The notes under the pieces: generated by a model | The model's database searches: none | Seen by the model: only the letters and a program-made list of their open reading frames with translations | Told to the model about the DNA's origin: nothing | Origin: Labedaea rhizosphaerae | Lineage (GTDB): Bacteria > Actinomycetota > Actinomycetes > Mycobacteriales > Pseudonocardiaceae | Length of the DNA stretch: 64,000 nucleotides | Assembly (NCBI RefSeq): GCF_004362825.1 | Contig: NZ_SNXZ01000002.1 | Coordinates: 372,001-436,000, forward strand | Direction of reading: 5' to 3' | Translations under genes and position numbers: made by a program | Shown here: positions 1 to 19,034 of the stretch, in pieces | Layout: each line of letters begins with the position of its first letter | How positions within the stretch are numbered: position 1 is the stretch's first letter

Positions 1-3000
1 CACGCCGGCGAGCGAGGAGAACAGCACGAACAACGACACCGGCAGGTCGGCGGTCAGCTCGTGCAGGTGCCAGGCGGCCAGCGCCTTCGGCCCGAGCGTC
101 GCCACGACGCGGTCGGCGGTCAGCCCGTCCACCGTCGCGTCGGCCAGCACGCCCGCGGCGTGCACCACGCCGCACAACGGGCGCTCGGCGGGGATGTCCG
201 CGAGGACCGCGGCCAGTGCGTCCTTTTCGGACACGTCACCGGCCGCCACCCGCACCGACGCGCCAAGGCTTTCGAGTTCCTCGACCAGTTCCGTGGCGCC
301 CTCGGCCGCAGGACCGCGCCGCGACACCAGCACCAGCGAGCGCACCCCGTGGCCGGTCACCAGCTTGCGCGCGACCAGCGCGCCGAGTCCACCGGTCCCG
401 CCGGTCACCAGCACGGTCCCCGACTCCGGGGCCGTCCACGGCTCGGCGGCCGGGTCCGGCCGCCTGCGGGCCACCCGCGGCACCAGGACCTGACCCGCCC
501 GGACCAGCAGCTGCGATTCGCCCGCGCGCACGGCGGCGGTGAGCAGGTGCCAGTCGCCGAACCCGGCGGGCGCGTCGAGCAGTACGAACCGGCCCGGGTG
601 CTCGGCCTGCACGGCGCGCACCATGCCCCACACCGGCCCGGCCACGACCGGCCCGGTACCGCTCTCGTCGAACGCGCCGCTGGTCACCAGGACCAGGCGG
701 CTGTCGGTGAAGCGCTCGTCGGCCAGCCAGCCCTGCACGGCGCTCAGCGTCCGAACGGTCAGCTCGCGCAGATCGTCGGTCACCGAGGAACCATGCGGGC
801 GCAGGCCGATCACGACGCAGTCCGGCGCGGCCGAGACGATGTCGTCCAGTCCATCCACTGTGGACTCTACGGTCAGCCACCGCAGCGGCTCGCCGCCGTC
901 GGTCGCGTCGGCGGGCACCCAGTCCACCGCGCCCAGCTCGGGGGCGCCGCCACCGGCCATCGCCGCCAGCGCGGCCGCGGGCACGGCCCGGGTGCGCACC
1001 GCGTCGATGCCGAAGACCAGCTGCCCGTCGGCGTCGGCAGCGGTCACCGTCGTCGCGTCGCCCGAGGTGGTCAGCCGCACCCGCAGGGCCGCCGCGCCAG
1101 ATGCCCGCAACCGGCTGCCCTGGAAAACGAACGGCAGCCGGAGCTCGCCGGCTTCGGCGGTGAGCAGCAAGGGGTGGAACGCGGCGTCCAGCAGGGCGGG
1201 GTGGATCCCGAACCCGCTCAACGCGAGGTCGTCGGGCGCGGTGAGCTCGGCGAACAGCTCGTCGTCGCGGCGCCACACGGCGGACACGGCCCGGAACGCC
1301 GGACCGTACTGGTACCCGATGGTCTCCAGTTCGACGTACCCGCCGTCGACGTCGACCTCGCTCGCCCCGGCCGGCGGCCACGAACGGGCCCAGTCGGTGT
1401 CGGCGGCCTTGTCCGGCCCGGCGGCGGCGAACGACCCGGAGGCGCTGCGCGTCCAGCCTTCGTCGCCGGTGCGGGAGTAGACCTGGAACTTGCGGCCCTC
1501 GGCCGCGCCCCGCTCGACGACGACTTGCAGCGCAAGCTCACCACCCGGTGAGAGCAGCAGCGGCGCCTCGAACATCAGCTCGGCGACCTCGTCGAAACCG
1601 GCCTGCGCACCGGCGACCAGCACCGCTTCGAGCACCGCGGTGCCCGGCACCACGACCGCTCCGCCCACCTGGTGGTCGGTCAGCCAGGGCAGCCCGGCGG
1701 CGGAGATCCGCCCGGTGAGCACGAAGCCCCCGTCGTCGCCGAGCTCCACCGACGCCCCCAGCAGGGGGTGGTCCAGCGCGCGCTGGCCGACCGAGGCGAC
1801 ATCGGAGCCGCGGTGCGTCGCGTCGATCCAGTAACGCTTGCGGTCAAAGGCATACGTGGGCAGCGCCACGGCCGGCCCCGCGCCCGGCCCGAACAGCGCG
1901 GGCCAGTCGACGCCGACCCCGGTGACGCTCGCCTTGGCCAGGCACGTGGTGAACGCGGTGGTCTCGGCCACCTTGCGCCGCTGCAGGGCGACCACGGTGG
2001 GCCGGCCGTCGACGCAGTGCGGCACCATCACGGCGAGCACCGCGTCCGGACCGACCTCCAGGTAGCGCTCGACGCCCTGGTCGGCCAGCTGGCGCAGGGT
2101 GTCGCGGAACATCACGGCGTGCCGGACGTGCGCGCGCCAGTAGGCCGGGTTGGTCCAGGACAGCTCCGCGCCGTCCCCGGCGTCGGGCAGGTTCGCCGCG
2201 TACGGCAGCCGCGGCTGGGTGAAGGTCACCTCGGTCAGCTCGGCGTCGAACGCGTCGAGCATGGGCTCCATCAACGGCGAGTGGAACGCGTGGCTCGTGG
2301 TGAGCTTGCTGGTGCGCCGGCCCGCCTGCTTCCAGTGGGCGGCGACCGCGAGGCAAGCCTGCTCGGCACCGGAGATCACGACGCTGGTCGGGCCGTTGAC
2401 CGCGGCGATGTCGACCAGGCCCGCGTGCTCGGCCAGGGTCGGCGCCACCTCCTCGGGCGTGGCCTCGACGGCGACCATCACGCCGCGGTCCTCGATGGCC
2501 TGCATCAGCCGGGCGCGCGCGGTGATCAGCCGGGCGGCGTCGGTGAGGGTGAAGACCCCGGCCAGGTGGGCGGCCGCGTACTCGCCGATCGAGTGGCCCG
2601 CGACGTGGGTCGGCGTGACGCCGAACGAGGCCAGCAGCGCGGTGGCCGCCACCTCGAAGGCGAACATGGCGGGCTGGGTGTACCCGGTCTGGTGCAGCAG
2701 CGCGGCATCCGCCGAGTCGTCTTCGGCCCACATGACCTCGCGCAGCGGGCGGTCCAGGTACTGGTCGAGCTTCGCACACACCTTGTCGAACGCCTCGGCG
2801 AACACCGGGTACGCCGCGTACAGCTCGCGGCCCATGCCGTGGCGCTGGCCGCCCTGGCCGGTGAACAGGAACGCCAGCTTGCCCTTGTCCCTGGCCTCTT
2901 TGGCGAATCCGGTGACCACGGCGTCGGTCGGCCGGCCCGCCAGGTGGTCCTCGACGGCGGCGAGCAGTTCGTCTCGGTCCGCGCCGAGCACCACCGCGCG

Positions 3001-4593
3001 GTGCGCGAGCGAGGACCGGGTGGTGACCAGGGCGCGCGCCACGTCGACCGGGGCCACGGACGGCTCGGCCGCGACGGCATCCCGCAGGCGGGACAGCTGC
3101 CCGCGCAACGAGTCCGGGTTGCCCGCGCTCACGACCCAGGCCAGCGGACCGTCATAGTCGGGTACCGGCTCGGGCTCGGCCGGCGCAGGCGCCTGCTCGA
3201 CGATGACGTGCGCGTTGGTGCCGCCCATGCCGAACGACGACACGCCGGCCCGCGCCGGACCACTGTGCTCCGGCCACGGCCGCCGCTCGGCGATCAGGCG
3301 CAGCCCGGAGCTCTCCCAGTCGATGTCCGTGCTGGGGTGCTCGGCGAACCGCTGCGGCGGCAGTTCGCCGTGCTGCATCGCCATGATCATCTTGATCAGA
3401 CCGGCCATCCCGGCCGCGGCCTGCGTGTGCCCGAAGTTCGACTTGCACGACCCGATCCACAGCGGGTCGTCCGACGTGCGGCCGCGCCCGTAGGTGGCGG
3501 CGAGCGCGCTGGCCTCGATCGGGTCGCCCAGCGGCGTCCCCGTTCCGTGCGCCTCCACCGCGTGCACGTCCCGCGCGTCCAGCCACGCGTCGGCCAGCGC
3601 CTGCCAGATCACCCGCTCCTGCGCCGGCGCGGACGGCGCGGCCATCCCGTTGCTGCGCCCGTCCTGGTTCACCGCGGAACCGCGGATGACCGCCTGCACG
3701 CGGTGACCGTTGCGCACGGCGTCCGACAACCGTTCCAGGGCAAGGACTCCCACGCCCTCGGACCACACCGCACCGGTCGCGTCGGCGGCGAACGGCCGGG
3801 TCTGCCCGTCCGGGGAGAGCACCCGCTGCCGCGAGAACTCCACGATGATGTCCGGGGTCGCCATGACGGTCACGCCACCGGCCAGCGCGAGCGAACACTC
3901 CCCGCGCCGCAACGCGTTCGCGGCCATGTGCACGGCGACGAGCGAGGACGAGCACGCCGTGTCGACGCTCACCGCGGGACCCTCGAGCCCGAGGCTGTAG
4001 GCCACCCGGCCGCACAGCACGCACGCGGAACCCGAGTAGAGCACCGTGCCCTCGTGGTCCGGCGGCATCGAGCCGATGAACCGCGTGGAGTAGTCGTTGT
4101 ACATGGCGCCCGCGTACACCCCGGTACGCGAGCCGCGCAGGCTCGCCGGGTCGATCCCGGCCCGCTCCAGCGCCGTCCAGCTCGACTCGAGGAACAACCG
4201 GTGCTGCGGGTCGGCCGTGGCCGCCGCACCCGGGCTCATGCCGAAGAACTCCGCGTCGAAATCCGCGGCGTCGTAGAGGAAACCGCCGTTGCGCATGTAG
4301 GTGTGGCCGACCGAGTCCGGGTCCGGGTCGTACAGTTCCTCGAGGTTCCAGCCACGGTCGGTCGGGAACTCGCCGATGGCGTCGACGCCGCGGGAGACCA
4401 CGTCCCACAGCTGCTCGGGCGAGGTGACCCCGCCCGGGAAGCGGCAGCCGATGCCCACCACCGCGATCGGCTCGTGCTGGGCCAGTTCCGCGTCGGCGAG
4501 CCGGCTCTCCGCCTCCGTCGCCCGGCTGCGGGCCGTGGCGAGTTCCTGCGTGGCGCGCTTGAGGTAACTGCGCAGCTCTTCCTCGGTGGCCAT
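1..4593 (-). CDS. Type I modular PKS, module KS-AT-DH-KR (3' end outside window)
   Basis: Extends a polyketide chain by one two-carbon unit and converts the beta-keto group to an alkene. About 1,531 residues are visible. The N-terminus is a charged helix (about residues 1-38) typical of a docking coiled coil. The ketosynthase has the active-site DTACSSS (Cys near residue 214), HGTGTP and KSNFGH motifs. The acyltransferase has [10 protein letters not shown] (near 668) and HAFHS, the malonyl-CoA signature. The dehydratase has [10 protein letters not shown] (near 973) and [10 protein letters not shown]. The ketoreductase has TGGTGGLG (near 1398); its LDD-equivalent reads LAD, still compatible with a B-type reductase. 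There is no enoylreductase between DH and KR. The sequence ends inside the KR, so its carrier domain and anything further lie outside. It starts 38 bp after the upstream PKS gene and is clearly in the same operon. The ATG start directly precedes the docking helix. Confidence 0.95.
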   Translation of the reverse strand, partial: MATEEELRSYLKRATQELATARSRATEAESRLADAELAQHEPIAVVGIGCRFPGGVTSPEQLWDVVSRGVDAIGEFPTDRGWNLEELYDPDPDSVGHTYMRNGGFLYDAADFDAEFFGMSPGAAATADPQHRLFLESSWTALERAGIDPASLRGSRTGVYAGAMYNDYSTRFIGSMPPDHEGTVLYSGSACVLCGRVAYSLGLEGPAVSVDTACSSSLVAVHMAANALRRGECSLALAGGVTVMATPDIIVEFSRQRVLSPDGQTRPFAADATGAVWSEGVGVLALERLSDAVRNGHRVQAVIRGSAVNQDGRSNGMAAPSAPAQERVIWQALADAWLDARDVHAVEAHGTGTPLGDPIEASALAATYGRGRTSDDPLWIGSCKSNFGHTQAAAGMAGLIKMIMAMQHGELPPQRFAEHPSTDIDWESSGLRLIAERRPWPEHSGPARAGVSSFGMGGTNAHVIVEQAPAPAEPEPVPDYDGPLAWVVSAGNPDSLRGQLSRLRDAVAAEPSVAPVDVARALVTTRSSLAHRAVVLGADRDELLAAVEDHLAGRPTDAVVTGFAKEARDKGKLAFLFTGQGGQRHGMGRELYAAYPVFAEAFDKVCAKLDQYLDRPLREVMWAEDDSADAALLHQTGYTQPAMFAFEVAATALLASFGVTPTHVAGHSIGEYAAAHLAGVFTLTDAARLITARARLMQAIEDRGVMVAVEATPEEVAPTLAEHAGLVDIAAVNGPTSVVISGAEQACLAVAAHWKQAGRRTSKLTTSHAFHSPLMEPMLDAFDAELTEVTFTQPRLPYAANLPDAGDGAELSWTNPAYWRAHVRHAVMFRDTLRQLADQGVERYLEVGPDAVLAVMVPHCVDGRPTVVALQRRKVAETTAFTTCLAKASVTGVGVDWPALFGPGAGPAVALPTYAFDRKRYWIDATHRGSDVASVGQRALDHPLLGASVELGDDGGFVLTGRISAAGLPWLTDHQVGGAVVVPGTAVLEAVLVAGAQAGFDEVAELMFEAPLLLSPGGELALQVVVERGAAEGRKFQVYSRTGDEGWTRSASGSFAAAGPDKAADTDWARSWPPAGASEVDVDGGYVELETIGYQYGPAFRAVSAVWRRDDELFAELTAPDDLALSGFGIHPALLDAAFHPLLLTAEAGELRLPFVFQGSRLRASGAAALRVRLTTSGDATTVTAADADGQLVFGIDAVRTRAVPAAALAAMAGGGAPELGAVDWVPADATDGGEPLRWLTVESTVDGLDDIVSAAPDCVVIGLRPHGSSVTDDLRELTVRTLSAVQGWLADERFTDSRLVLVTSGAFDESGTGPVVAGPVWGMVRAVQAEHPGRFVLLDAPAGFGDWHLLTAAVRAGESQLLVRAGQVLVPRVARRRPDPAAEPWTAPESGTVLVTGGTGGLGALVARKLVTGHGVRSLVLVSRRGPAAEGATELVEELESLGASVRVAAGDVSEKDALAAVLADIPAERPLCGVVHAAGVLADATVDGLTADRVVATLGPKALAAWHLHELTADLPVSLFVLFSSLAGV

Positions 4594-4631
4594 GTGACCG
4601 AACCTCTCAATTCAAAAGACGGGATGTGGCG

Positions 4632-13085
<8,454 letters not shown>

Positions 13086-13262
13086 CTGTGCCCACCTCAG
13101 CGTCAAATCGAAAACTCCGGTCCGGATGAATATGTCCGCCACGACTTTTGCTTCCGGATTTCCCCCTGCTAGAGGATTGGTCGTGCCGCTCTCGAGGTCA
13201 AGGCGGATGCGCTGGTCCACAGTGGCAACTAACGACCGCAACAAGCTGCCAACGACCCGGCG

Positions 13263-13291
13263 TTGCCGCCGCGACGGCCGCGACCTAGCGT
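13263..13291 (+). promoter_or_regulatory. Candidate promoter, TTGCCG-N17-TAGCGT
   Basis: In the 289-bp divergent gap between the PKS operon (leftward) and the condensation-like gene (rightward), TTGCCG at 13263-13268 and TAGCGT at 13286-13291 are 17 bp apart, fitting actinomycete housekeeping-type promoters (-10 TAG-N-N-T). The same two hexamers with the same spacing occur ahead of the first NRPS gene (42461-42489). Just upstream, the heptamer AACGACC occurs twice (13231-13237 and 13251-13257, 20 bp apart) and may be an operator. No promoter for the PKS strand was picked out with confidence. Confidence 0.4.
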
Positions 13292-13374
13292 GCAGGGATA
13301 TAGAGGTCGCCCAATTTCTGGCAATAGCGGTTTTGCCTCTTCCGGCGACTCGGCAATCGCACAGGGAGAGAACA

Positions 13375-14754
13375 GTGACCGATGACGTCCCCTTGAGCTA
13401 CGGGCAGTTGTACAGCTGGCGCGAGATCGAGACCTACCCCGCCGCGTGGCGCCAGGAAGCGAACATCCCCGCGACGTGGGACCTGCGCGGCATCCCCGTC
13501 GAACGGGTCGAGCAGGCGCTGCGGCTGCTGGTCGAACGGCACGAGCCGCTGCGCACCAGCTACCACGTGCACGACGGCGTCCCGGCGCAGCGCAGGCACG
13601 AGCGGATCGACCTGCCGATCACCCGCACCGAGAAGGTCATCACCGACTACCAGGAACCGGAACGGATGACCGGCGAGCTCGCCGCGACACCGATCCCGAT
13701 GACCGGCGGCCTGTGCTGGCGCGGCGAGCTGGTGACCATGTACGGCGAGCCGATGTTCCTGTCGCTGGCCTTCTCCCACCTGATCCTGGACATCTGGTCC
13801 ACATTGGAGCTGGAACGCCAGTTCTTCGCGCTGGCCGCGGACCCCGCGGCGGAGCTGCCGCCGACGGTCTCGCCGCGGGAGCTGATGTGCGGGCAGGTCG
13901 AGGCGGCGTGGGCCGGCCGCGACCGGCCGGCGGAGCGCCATTGGGGCAAGTTCGTCGGCACCGAGCTGCCGACCGCGCTGCCCACGCTGCCCTCGGGCGG
14001 CACCGCCGAGCGGGTCCAGGTGACCCTGCACTCCCGTGAGCTCACCGACCTGGCCGACAAGGCCGCCGCGGCGCAGGGCGTCACCGCCCCCGCCGTGCTG
14101 CTGTCGCTGATCGCCGCCGGGCTCGCCCGGCACCTGCGCACCGAGCGCGTCGTGCTGAACCTGATGGCCTCCAACCGGTTCGCCCCGGAGCTGCGGCAGA
14201 CGGTCGGCACGCTCAACCAGCTCGTGCCGGTGCTGCTCGACACCGACCCGCGGACCACGCTCGCCGACCACGTCCGGGCCGCGCACTGGGCGGCAGTCAA
14301 GGCCTACCGGTACGCGAGCTACGACACCGACAAGGTCACCGGTATGGCGGCCGAGCGGCTCGGTGACAGCGCCGCCGCCGCGAGCCACGACTGCTGGTTC
14401 AACCACCTGTACCCGTGCTGGTTCAACTACCTCGACCTCGGCGGCGACGCGGCGGACGCCGAGCCGGGGCCCGCTTCGCTGCAGTGGGCGCCGCGCGCCC
14501 GCCAGTACGGCCAGCCCTTCGACACCCGGATCACCGTCCACAACCGACAGACACAGCTGCAGCTGCGCGCGGATCCCCGGGTCCTCGACGCCGAGGCGCT
14601 GATCGACGTCCTGCGCACGGTCGTGCACGGCATGGTCCTCACCTCGGCGAACAAGGACGTCACGCTCGGCGCCCTGCCCGCCCTGCCGCACGACGACCTG
14701 CCGGACACCTTGTTCCCGCACGACGTGCCCGCGCCGCCGCTGCTGGCGGCGTGA
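13375..14754 (+). CDS. Stand-alone condensation-domain-like protein
   Basis: A 459-residue member of the condensation/CoA-dependent acyltransferase superfamily (NRPS C domains, PapA-type acyltransferases). The core motif HHxxxDG is represented by SHLILDI: the second His and the Asp are kept, while the first His and the Gly differ. The N-terminal LSYGQ segment matches the C1 region and an RHEPLR motif follows, as in active C domains. It is not fused to adenylation or carrier domains, so it would act in trans, either on carrier-bound chains or on a free acceptor. GTG at 13375 is chosen because AGGGAGAG lies 4-5 nt upstream. It lies 28 bp ahead of the MMPL exporter, so the two are probably co-transcribed; an acyltransferase-exporter pair recalls PapA-MmpL lipid systems. 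Substrates cannot be read from the sequence. Confidence 0.8.
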   Translation: MTDDVPLSYGQLYSWREIETYPAAWRQEANIPATWDLRGIPVERVEQALRLLVERHEPLRTSYHVHDGVPAQRRHERIDLPITRTEKVITDYQEPERMTGELAATPIPMTGGLCWRGELVTMYGEPMFLSLAFSHLILDIWSTLELERQFFALAADPAAELPPTVSPRELMCGQVEAAWAGRDRPAERHWGKFVGTELPTALPTLPSGGTAERVQVTLHSRELTDLADKAAAAQGVTAPAVLLSLIAAGLARHLRTERVVLNLMASNRFAPELRQTVGTLNQLVPVLLDTDPRTTLADHVRAAHWAAVKAYRYASYDTDKVTGMAAERLGDSAAAASHDCWFNHLYPCWFNYLDLGGDAADAEPGPASLQWAPRARQYGQPFDTRITVHNRQTQLQLRADPRVLDAEALIDVLRTVVHGMVLTSANKDVTLGALPALPHDDLPDTLFPHDVPAPPLLAA

Positions 14755-14782
14755 CCGAGATCGAATGACGGAGAGGATGCCG

Positions 14783-17089
14783 ATGTTTGCCTGGTGGGGA
14801 ACGGTGGTCAGCCGGCTGCGCTGGCTCGTCCTGGTCGCCGCCGCCGGATTCCTCGTGTTCGGCGGTGTGTGGGGCACGGGCGTGTTCGGGGCGATGACCA
14901 GCGACGCCAGCCTGAGCGACCCGGACAGCGAGTCGCAGCGGATCGTCACCAGAATCACCGACGAGGTCGGCTCGCAGGCCACGCACCTGGTCGCGCTGTA
15001 CTCCAGCGACACGATGGCGGCCACGGACCCGGGGTTCCGCAAGGCGGTGACCGACGTGGTGGCCCGGCTGCGCGCCGACCCGAGCGTCGAGGCCGTCTCG
15101 ACGTACTACGAGACGCAGGCCCCGCCCCTGCTCTCGACCGACCACCACGCGACCTACCTGCCGATCCGGATGGTCGAGGGCACCGATGCCGCCGGCGTGC
15201 GGCGAGTGGCCGACCTGTTGCCCGCGACCGGGCTGAGAACGCAGGTCGGCGGCTCGGTCGCGATCAACATGAGCATCGACAGCCAGGTCGGCGACGACGT
15301 CGGGCACGCCGAGATGATCGCCATGCCGGTGCTGCTCGTGTTGCTGGTGCTCATCTTCGGCAGCCTGGTCGCGGCCGCGATGCCGTTGCTGGTCGGCGGC
15401 ATCGCGATCATCGGCGCGTTCACCGCGGTCCGGATGATCACGCTGTTCACCGACGTCTCCACGTTCGCCATCAACATCATCACGATCCTCGGCCTCGGTC
15501 TCGCCGTCGACTACGGGCTGTTCATCGTCAGCCGGTTCCGCGAGGAACTCGACCGCGGTCACCCGGTCGAGCAGGCGGTGTCCCGCACGCTGGCCACCGC
15601 GGGGCGCACGGTCGCCATCTCCGGGGCGGTGGTCACGCTCGCGCTCAGCGGGCTGCTGATCTTCCCGCAGATCCTGTTGCGCTCGATGGGCCTCGGCGCC
15701 GCCGCCGCGGTGCTGGTCGCGATGCTGACCAGCCTCACCGTCCTTCCAGCCATGCTCGCGGTGCTCGGCAAGCGGATCGACGCGCTGCGGCTGCCGTGGG
15801 CCCGCCGCCGGGTTCCCTCGCTGACCGGCACGGTGGCGAATGCCTCGGGCGGCAAGAAGACTGACGACGGAAGCGGCGGGGTGTTCGGGCGGATCGCGCA
15901 CAGCGTCATGCGCCGTCCCGCGATGTACACGATCGGCGTTGCCGCGGTGCTGCTCCTGCTCGCCGTCCCGATCACCAAGGTCCAGTTCGGCGGCATCGAC
16001 GAACGCGTGCTGCCCGCCGACACCGAGAGCCGGGTGGTTTCCGAGCGCGTCCGCACCGAGTTCCCCGGCGGCAACCAGGATCCCATCGTCGTCCTGGTCA
16101 GCGGGGCGGCCGGCCCGCAGGTCACCGCCTTCGCCGACCGCATCGAGGCGCTGCCCGACGTCCACGGGGCCACCGTGTCCGCGCATCGCGGCAGCTCGAC
16201 CGTGCTCAACGTCGACTACGCGGGCGACCGCAACTCCACGCAGGCACGGCAGGTCGTCGACGGGATTCGCGGGCTGCCCCGCCCGCCCGGCGCCGAGGTC
16301 ATGGTGGGCGGGTCCACCGCCGTGCTCGTCGACCAACTGGCCGAGATCAGCGACCGGATCGGCTGGATGGCGTTGTTCGTCGCCGGCGTCACGCTGGTGC
16401 TGTTGACGCTGGCGTTCGGCTCGGTCGTGGTGGCGCTCAAGGCGATCCTGATGAACGTGATCTCCATCAGCGCCGCGTTCGGCGTGGTGGTCTGGACCTT
16501 CCAGGACGGCAAGCTGGCCGGTCCGCTCGACTTCACCGCGACCGGCTACCTCGATGCGAGCCAGCCCATCCTGATGATGGCGATCCTCTTCGGACTGTCC
16601 ATGGACTACGAGGTGTTCCTGCTCTCCCGGGTGCGCGAGCAGTGGGACCGGCTCGGCGACAACACCGCCGCCGTGGCGGTCGGCGTGCAGCGCACCGGCC
16701 GGATCATCACCTCGGCCGCGCTGCTGCTGTGCGTCGTGGTCGGCGCGTTCGCCATGTCCGGCATCACCTTCATCAAGATGGTCGGTGTCGGCATGCTCGT
16801 CGCGCTGGCCCTGGACGCCGTGCTGGTCCGGCTGCTGCTCGTGCCGGCGACCATGCGGCTGCTGGGCAAGCACAACTGGTGGGCGCCGAAGTTCGTGCGC
16901 GTCCTGTACTCCCGGTTCGGTCTGCACGAGGACGACGGCGAGGAAGACGATCCTGCTGAGCGGCGCGAGCACAGCGAGCCCACCGCCTGGTTCGAGCCGC
17001 CGACGACGCCGGTCCCCGCGGCCGTCGCCAGCTCGACGGTCCCGGAGTCCGGCGCCGATTGGGAGTGGTTCCCCGCCCGCGACACCTGA
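14783..17089 (+). CDS. MMPL/RND family transporter
   Basis: A 768-residue inner-membrane exporter of the MMPL branch of the RND superfamily, which moves lipids or amphipathic metabolites using the proton gradient. One N-terminal transmembrane helix is followed by an extracytoplasmic loop and a membrane block (about residues 170-345) with the signature LAVDYGLFIVSRFREE. A second loop and a second block (about 515-700) carry LSMDYEVFLLSRVREQ. The two half-repeats and their Asp-Tyr pairs are intact, so it should be functional. The C-terminus is a short charged, Pro-rich tail. ATGs also occur at 14765 and 14777; 14783 is preferred because GGAGAGG (14770-14776) sits 6 nt ahead of it. The gene lies between a condensation-like gene and a strong bidirectional terminator, so it is the last gene of its operon. 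Export or self-resistance for the local product is the natural inference. Confidence 0.93.
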   Translation: MFAWWGTVVSRLRWLVLVAAAGFLVFGGVWGTGVFGAMTSDASLSDPDSESQRIVTRITDEVGSQATHLVALYSSDTMAATDPGFRKAVTDVVARLRADPSVEAVSTYYETQAPPLLSTDHHATYLPIRMVEGTDAAGVRRVADLLPATGLRTQVGGSVAINMSIDSQVGDDVGHAEMIAMPVLLVLLVLIFGSLVAAAMPLLVGGIAIIGAFTAVRMITLFTDVSTFAINIITILGLGLAVDYGLFIVSRFREELDRGHPVEQAVSRTLATAGRTVAISGAVVTLALSGLLIFPQILLRSMGLGAAAAVLVAMLTSLTVLPAMLAVLGKRIDALRLPWARRRVPSLTGTVANASGGKKTDDGSGGVFGRIAHSVMRRPAMYTIGVAAVLLLLAVPITKVQFGGIDERVLPADTESRVVSERVRTEFPGGNQDPIVVLVSGAAGPQVTAFADRIEALPDVHGATVSAHRGSSTVLNVDYAGDRNSTQARQVVDGIRGLPRPPGAEVMVGGSTAVLVDQLAEISDRIGWMALFVAGVTLVLLTLAFGSVVVALKAILMNVISISAAFGVVVWTFQDGKLAGPLDFTATGYLDASQPILMMAILFGLSMDYEVFLLSRVREQWDRLGDNTAAVAVGVQRTGRIITSAALLLCVVVGAFAMSGITFIKMVGVGMLVALALDAVLVRLLLVPATMRLLGKHNWWAPKFVRVLYSRFGLHEDDGEEDDPAERREHSEPTAWFEPPTTPVPAAVASSTVPESGADWEWFPARDT

Positions 17090-17100
17090 CAACCGCCACC

Positions 17101-17154
17101 CCACAATGGAAAAGCCGTAGGCCCGGTCCGGGTCCTACGGCTTTTCCTTTGTGG
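17101..17154. terminator. Strong bidirectional terminator
   Basis: A 14-bp perfect stem, 17108-17121 (GGAAAAGCCGTAGG) with 17134-17147, extends to 21 bp with one mismatch through CCACAA/TTGTGG. AAAA on the left arm and TTTT on the right arm give a U-run on either strand. It lies between the convergent MMPL gene (ends 17089) and the condensation gene (ends 17169), as expected for a shared terminator. Confidence 0.9.
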
Positions 17155-17168
17155 CTGAAGGCGTTCGG

Positions 17169-19034
17169 TCAGTGGTCCCGGCTGAGCCGATCGGCCACCG
17201 CGGTCAGCGGACGCAGACCGGACAGGTCCCGCACGGTGATCCCGCCCCAGCCGTCGGTCCGCAACGCCGACAGCACGCGGGGCAGGCGCAGCAAACGCCC
17301 GCCCGCGGCCAGGTAACCGACGGCCGTGTCGACCACGTCGAGCTCGTTCACCTCGGCCACCGCCTTGGCCAGCGCGTGCTCGGCATCCGTGGCGGCGGGC
17401 CGCGGCTCGGCCGGGAAACCGTTGCCGGACACCGGGTCCGCCCCGTCGACCACGAACAGGTCCGGGCAGCGCACGCCGGGCCGGTCGTGCATGGCGTCGA
17501 GCAGCAGACCACGCAGCTCCACCGGCGTGACCGGGGCCGCCGCGGCGATCCGTGCGACCAGCCCGGCCTCTTCCAGCGCCACGACGGCCGCGCGAACCGA
17601 CGGATGCGCGCACAACGCCTGCTCGACGACCGTGAGGTCCACCAGGTCGCCACCGACCAGCGCCGTGCGCCCGGAAGTGCCGCCGGCGGGCGCGAACCCG
17701 ATCTTCGCGGCGAGCTCGCCGACCGTCAGGTCCACCGCCGGATCCTCGTGCAGCGCAAGCAGTTCGACGTACCCGCGCAGGAACTGCTCCACCGCGTTCG
17801 CGTCCATGACCGTGGCCATCGCGGTCAGCCCGAGGGTGACCCCGTCCTGCCACTCCCAGACCCTCGTGTAGGTGTCGGTACCCGCTTCGGCCCACTCGGC
17901 CGGGTGCGCGTTCCAGGCGAACCGGTCGCGCCGCACGCCGCACGAGCGGGGCGCGTAGTTGAGGAAGTTCAGTTCCGACGCGGTACGCACGAGCTGGCCA
18001 CGGCGGAAGCTCTCGGCCGCGGTCAGCTCGATGATCTCGTCGTAGGGCACGTTCGCGTTCGCCTTCGCCGCCTCGGTGGCCGCGATCACCCGGGCGAGCA
18101 CCACCGAGAACGACGGGTCGTCGTCGACCGCGACCGGCACCAGCGCCGGGGAGAACATGCACGTCAGCACCGACATGTGCGGGCCGGCCTCGCGGTGGCT
18201 GGTCAGCCACTGCGGCGCGATGACCGCCGCCCCGGTGTAGGCCGCGAACACGGCCACGTACGCGGCCAGGTGCACCGCGGAGGTCCACGTGTTGTGCCGC
18301 CCGGCAATGTCCCGCACGATCGGCAGCAAACCGGGCGACGTCAGGGCCGCGCTGTAGGCCGTGGTGTCACCGGCTTCCAGGTTCCGGCGCCGGGTCGCGA
18401 ACACGTCCGCGGGCAGCGCGGCGAGCTCGGCCCGCCAGTGCTCGAGCGCCGCGGCCACGCTCGCGCGCGGCCGGGCGGCGTCGTGCGCGGCCAGGTCGAC
18501 CGGCTGGTGCGTGACCGGCGCGAGCGCCGCGGGCCTGCGCTCGGCCATGGCCGTGAGCACCGCGGTCAGCTCCTTGCGGAACGCGTCGATGCTCCAGTCG
18601 TCGAACGCGATGTGGTTGAGCACCAGCACCAGCTGGCGCGGCACGCCCCCGGTGGTCACCACGCAAGCGCGGGCCGGCAGTTCTTCGGCCAGGTCGAAGT
18701 TCCGGACGGTCAGCTCGCGCACCACGGCGGCGGGGCCGGGTGTGCCGTCGTCGTCGGTGGTCGCCTCGTGCAGCGGCACCGGCGCCGGCGCCAGCACGCG
18801 CTGGCGCGGCCACGGGTGCGCCTGCGCGTCGTACACCGTGCGCAGCGCCTCGTGCCTGCGCACCAGCATCGTCAATGCGGTGCGCAAGGCGGCGGTCGTC
18901 ACGCCTTCAGGCAACGGGCCACGCACCACGATGTGCACGTCGTGGCGCGCGTGCTCCGGCACGTCGAGGTAACGCAGCCAGTGGTACCGCTGCCCCCAGC
19001 ACAGGTCGGCCTCGCGAACGGCGCGCGCGCTCAT
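17169..19034 (-). CDS. Stand-alone condensation protein with degenerate carrier domain
   Basis: A 621-residue NRPS-like protein. Residues about 1-430 form a condensation domain with the active motif NHIAFDDW (His and Asp kept, first His replaced by Asn) and RHEALR near the N-terminus. Residues about 460-540 resemble the C-terminal lobe of an adenylation domain with no nucleotide-binding motifs. Residues about 550-615 align with a peptidyl carrier domain, but where GGHS carries the phosphopantetheine Ser the sequence reads GGRLL, so it cannot be pantetheinylated at the usual place. The start codon overlaps the stop of the adenylation gene by 4 nt (ATGA), so the two are translationally coupled and probably partners. 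It could be a trans-acting amide or ester-bond former, or a structural piece of a split NRPS. It ends next to the terminator at 17101-17154. Confidence 0.8.
   Translation of the reverse strand: MSARAVREADLCWGQRYHWLRYLDVPEHARHDVHIVVRGPLPEGVTTAALRTALTMLVRRHEALRTVYDAQAHPWPRQRVLAPAPVPLHEATTDDDGTPGPAAVVRELTVRNFDLAEELPARACVVTTGGVPRQLVLVLNHIAFDDWSIDAFRKELTAVLTAMAERRPAALAPVTHQPVDLAAHDAARPRASVAAALEHWRAELAALPADVFATRRRNLEAGDTTAYSAALTSPGLLPIVRDIAGRHNTWTSAVHLAAYVAVFAAYTGAAVIAPQWLTSHREAGPHMSVLTCMFSPALVPVAVDDDPSFSVVLARVIAATEAAKANANVPYDEIIELTAAESFRRGQLVRTASELNFLNYAPRSCGVRRDRFAWNAHPAEWAEAGTDTYTRVWEWQDGVTLGLTAMATVMDANAVEQFLRGYVELLALHEDPAVDLTVGELAAKIGFAPAGGTSGRTALVGGDLVDLTVVEQALCAHPSVRAAVVALEEAGLVARIAAAAPVTPVELRGLLLDAMHDRPGVRCPDLFVVDGADPVSGNGFPAEPRPAATDAEHALAKAVAEVNELDVVDTAVGYLAAGGRLLRLPRVLSALRTDGWGGITVRDLSGLRPLTAVADRLSRDH

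Noticed and set aside
13086-13244. N-terminal extension of the loading PKS to the ATG at 13244
   Set aside because: The extra 53 residues have no PKS similarity, and the ATG at 13085 has a strong GAGGTGGG ribosome site directly before the KSQ domain.
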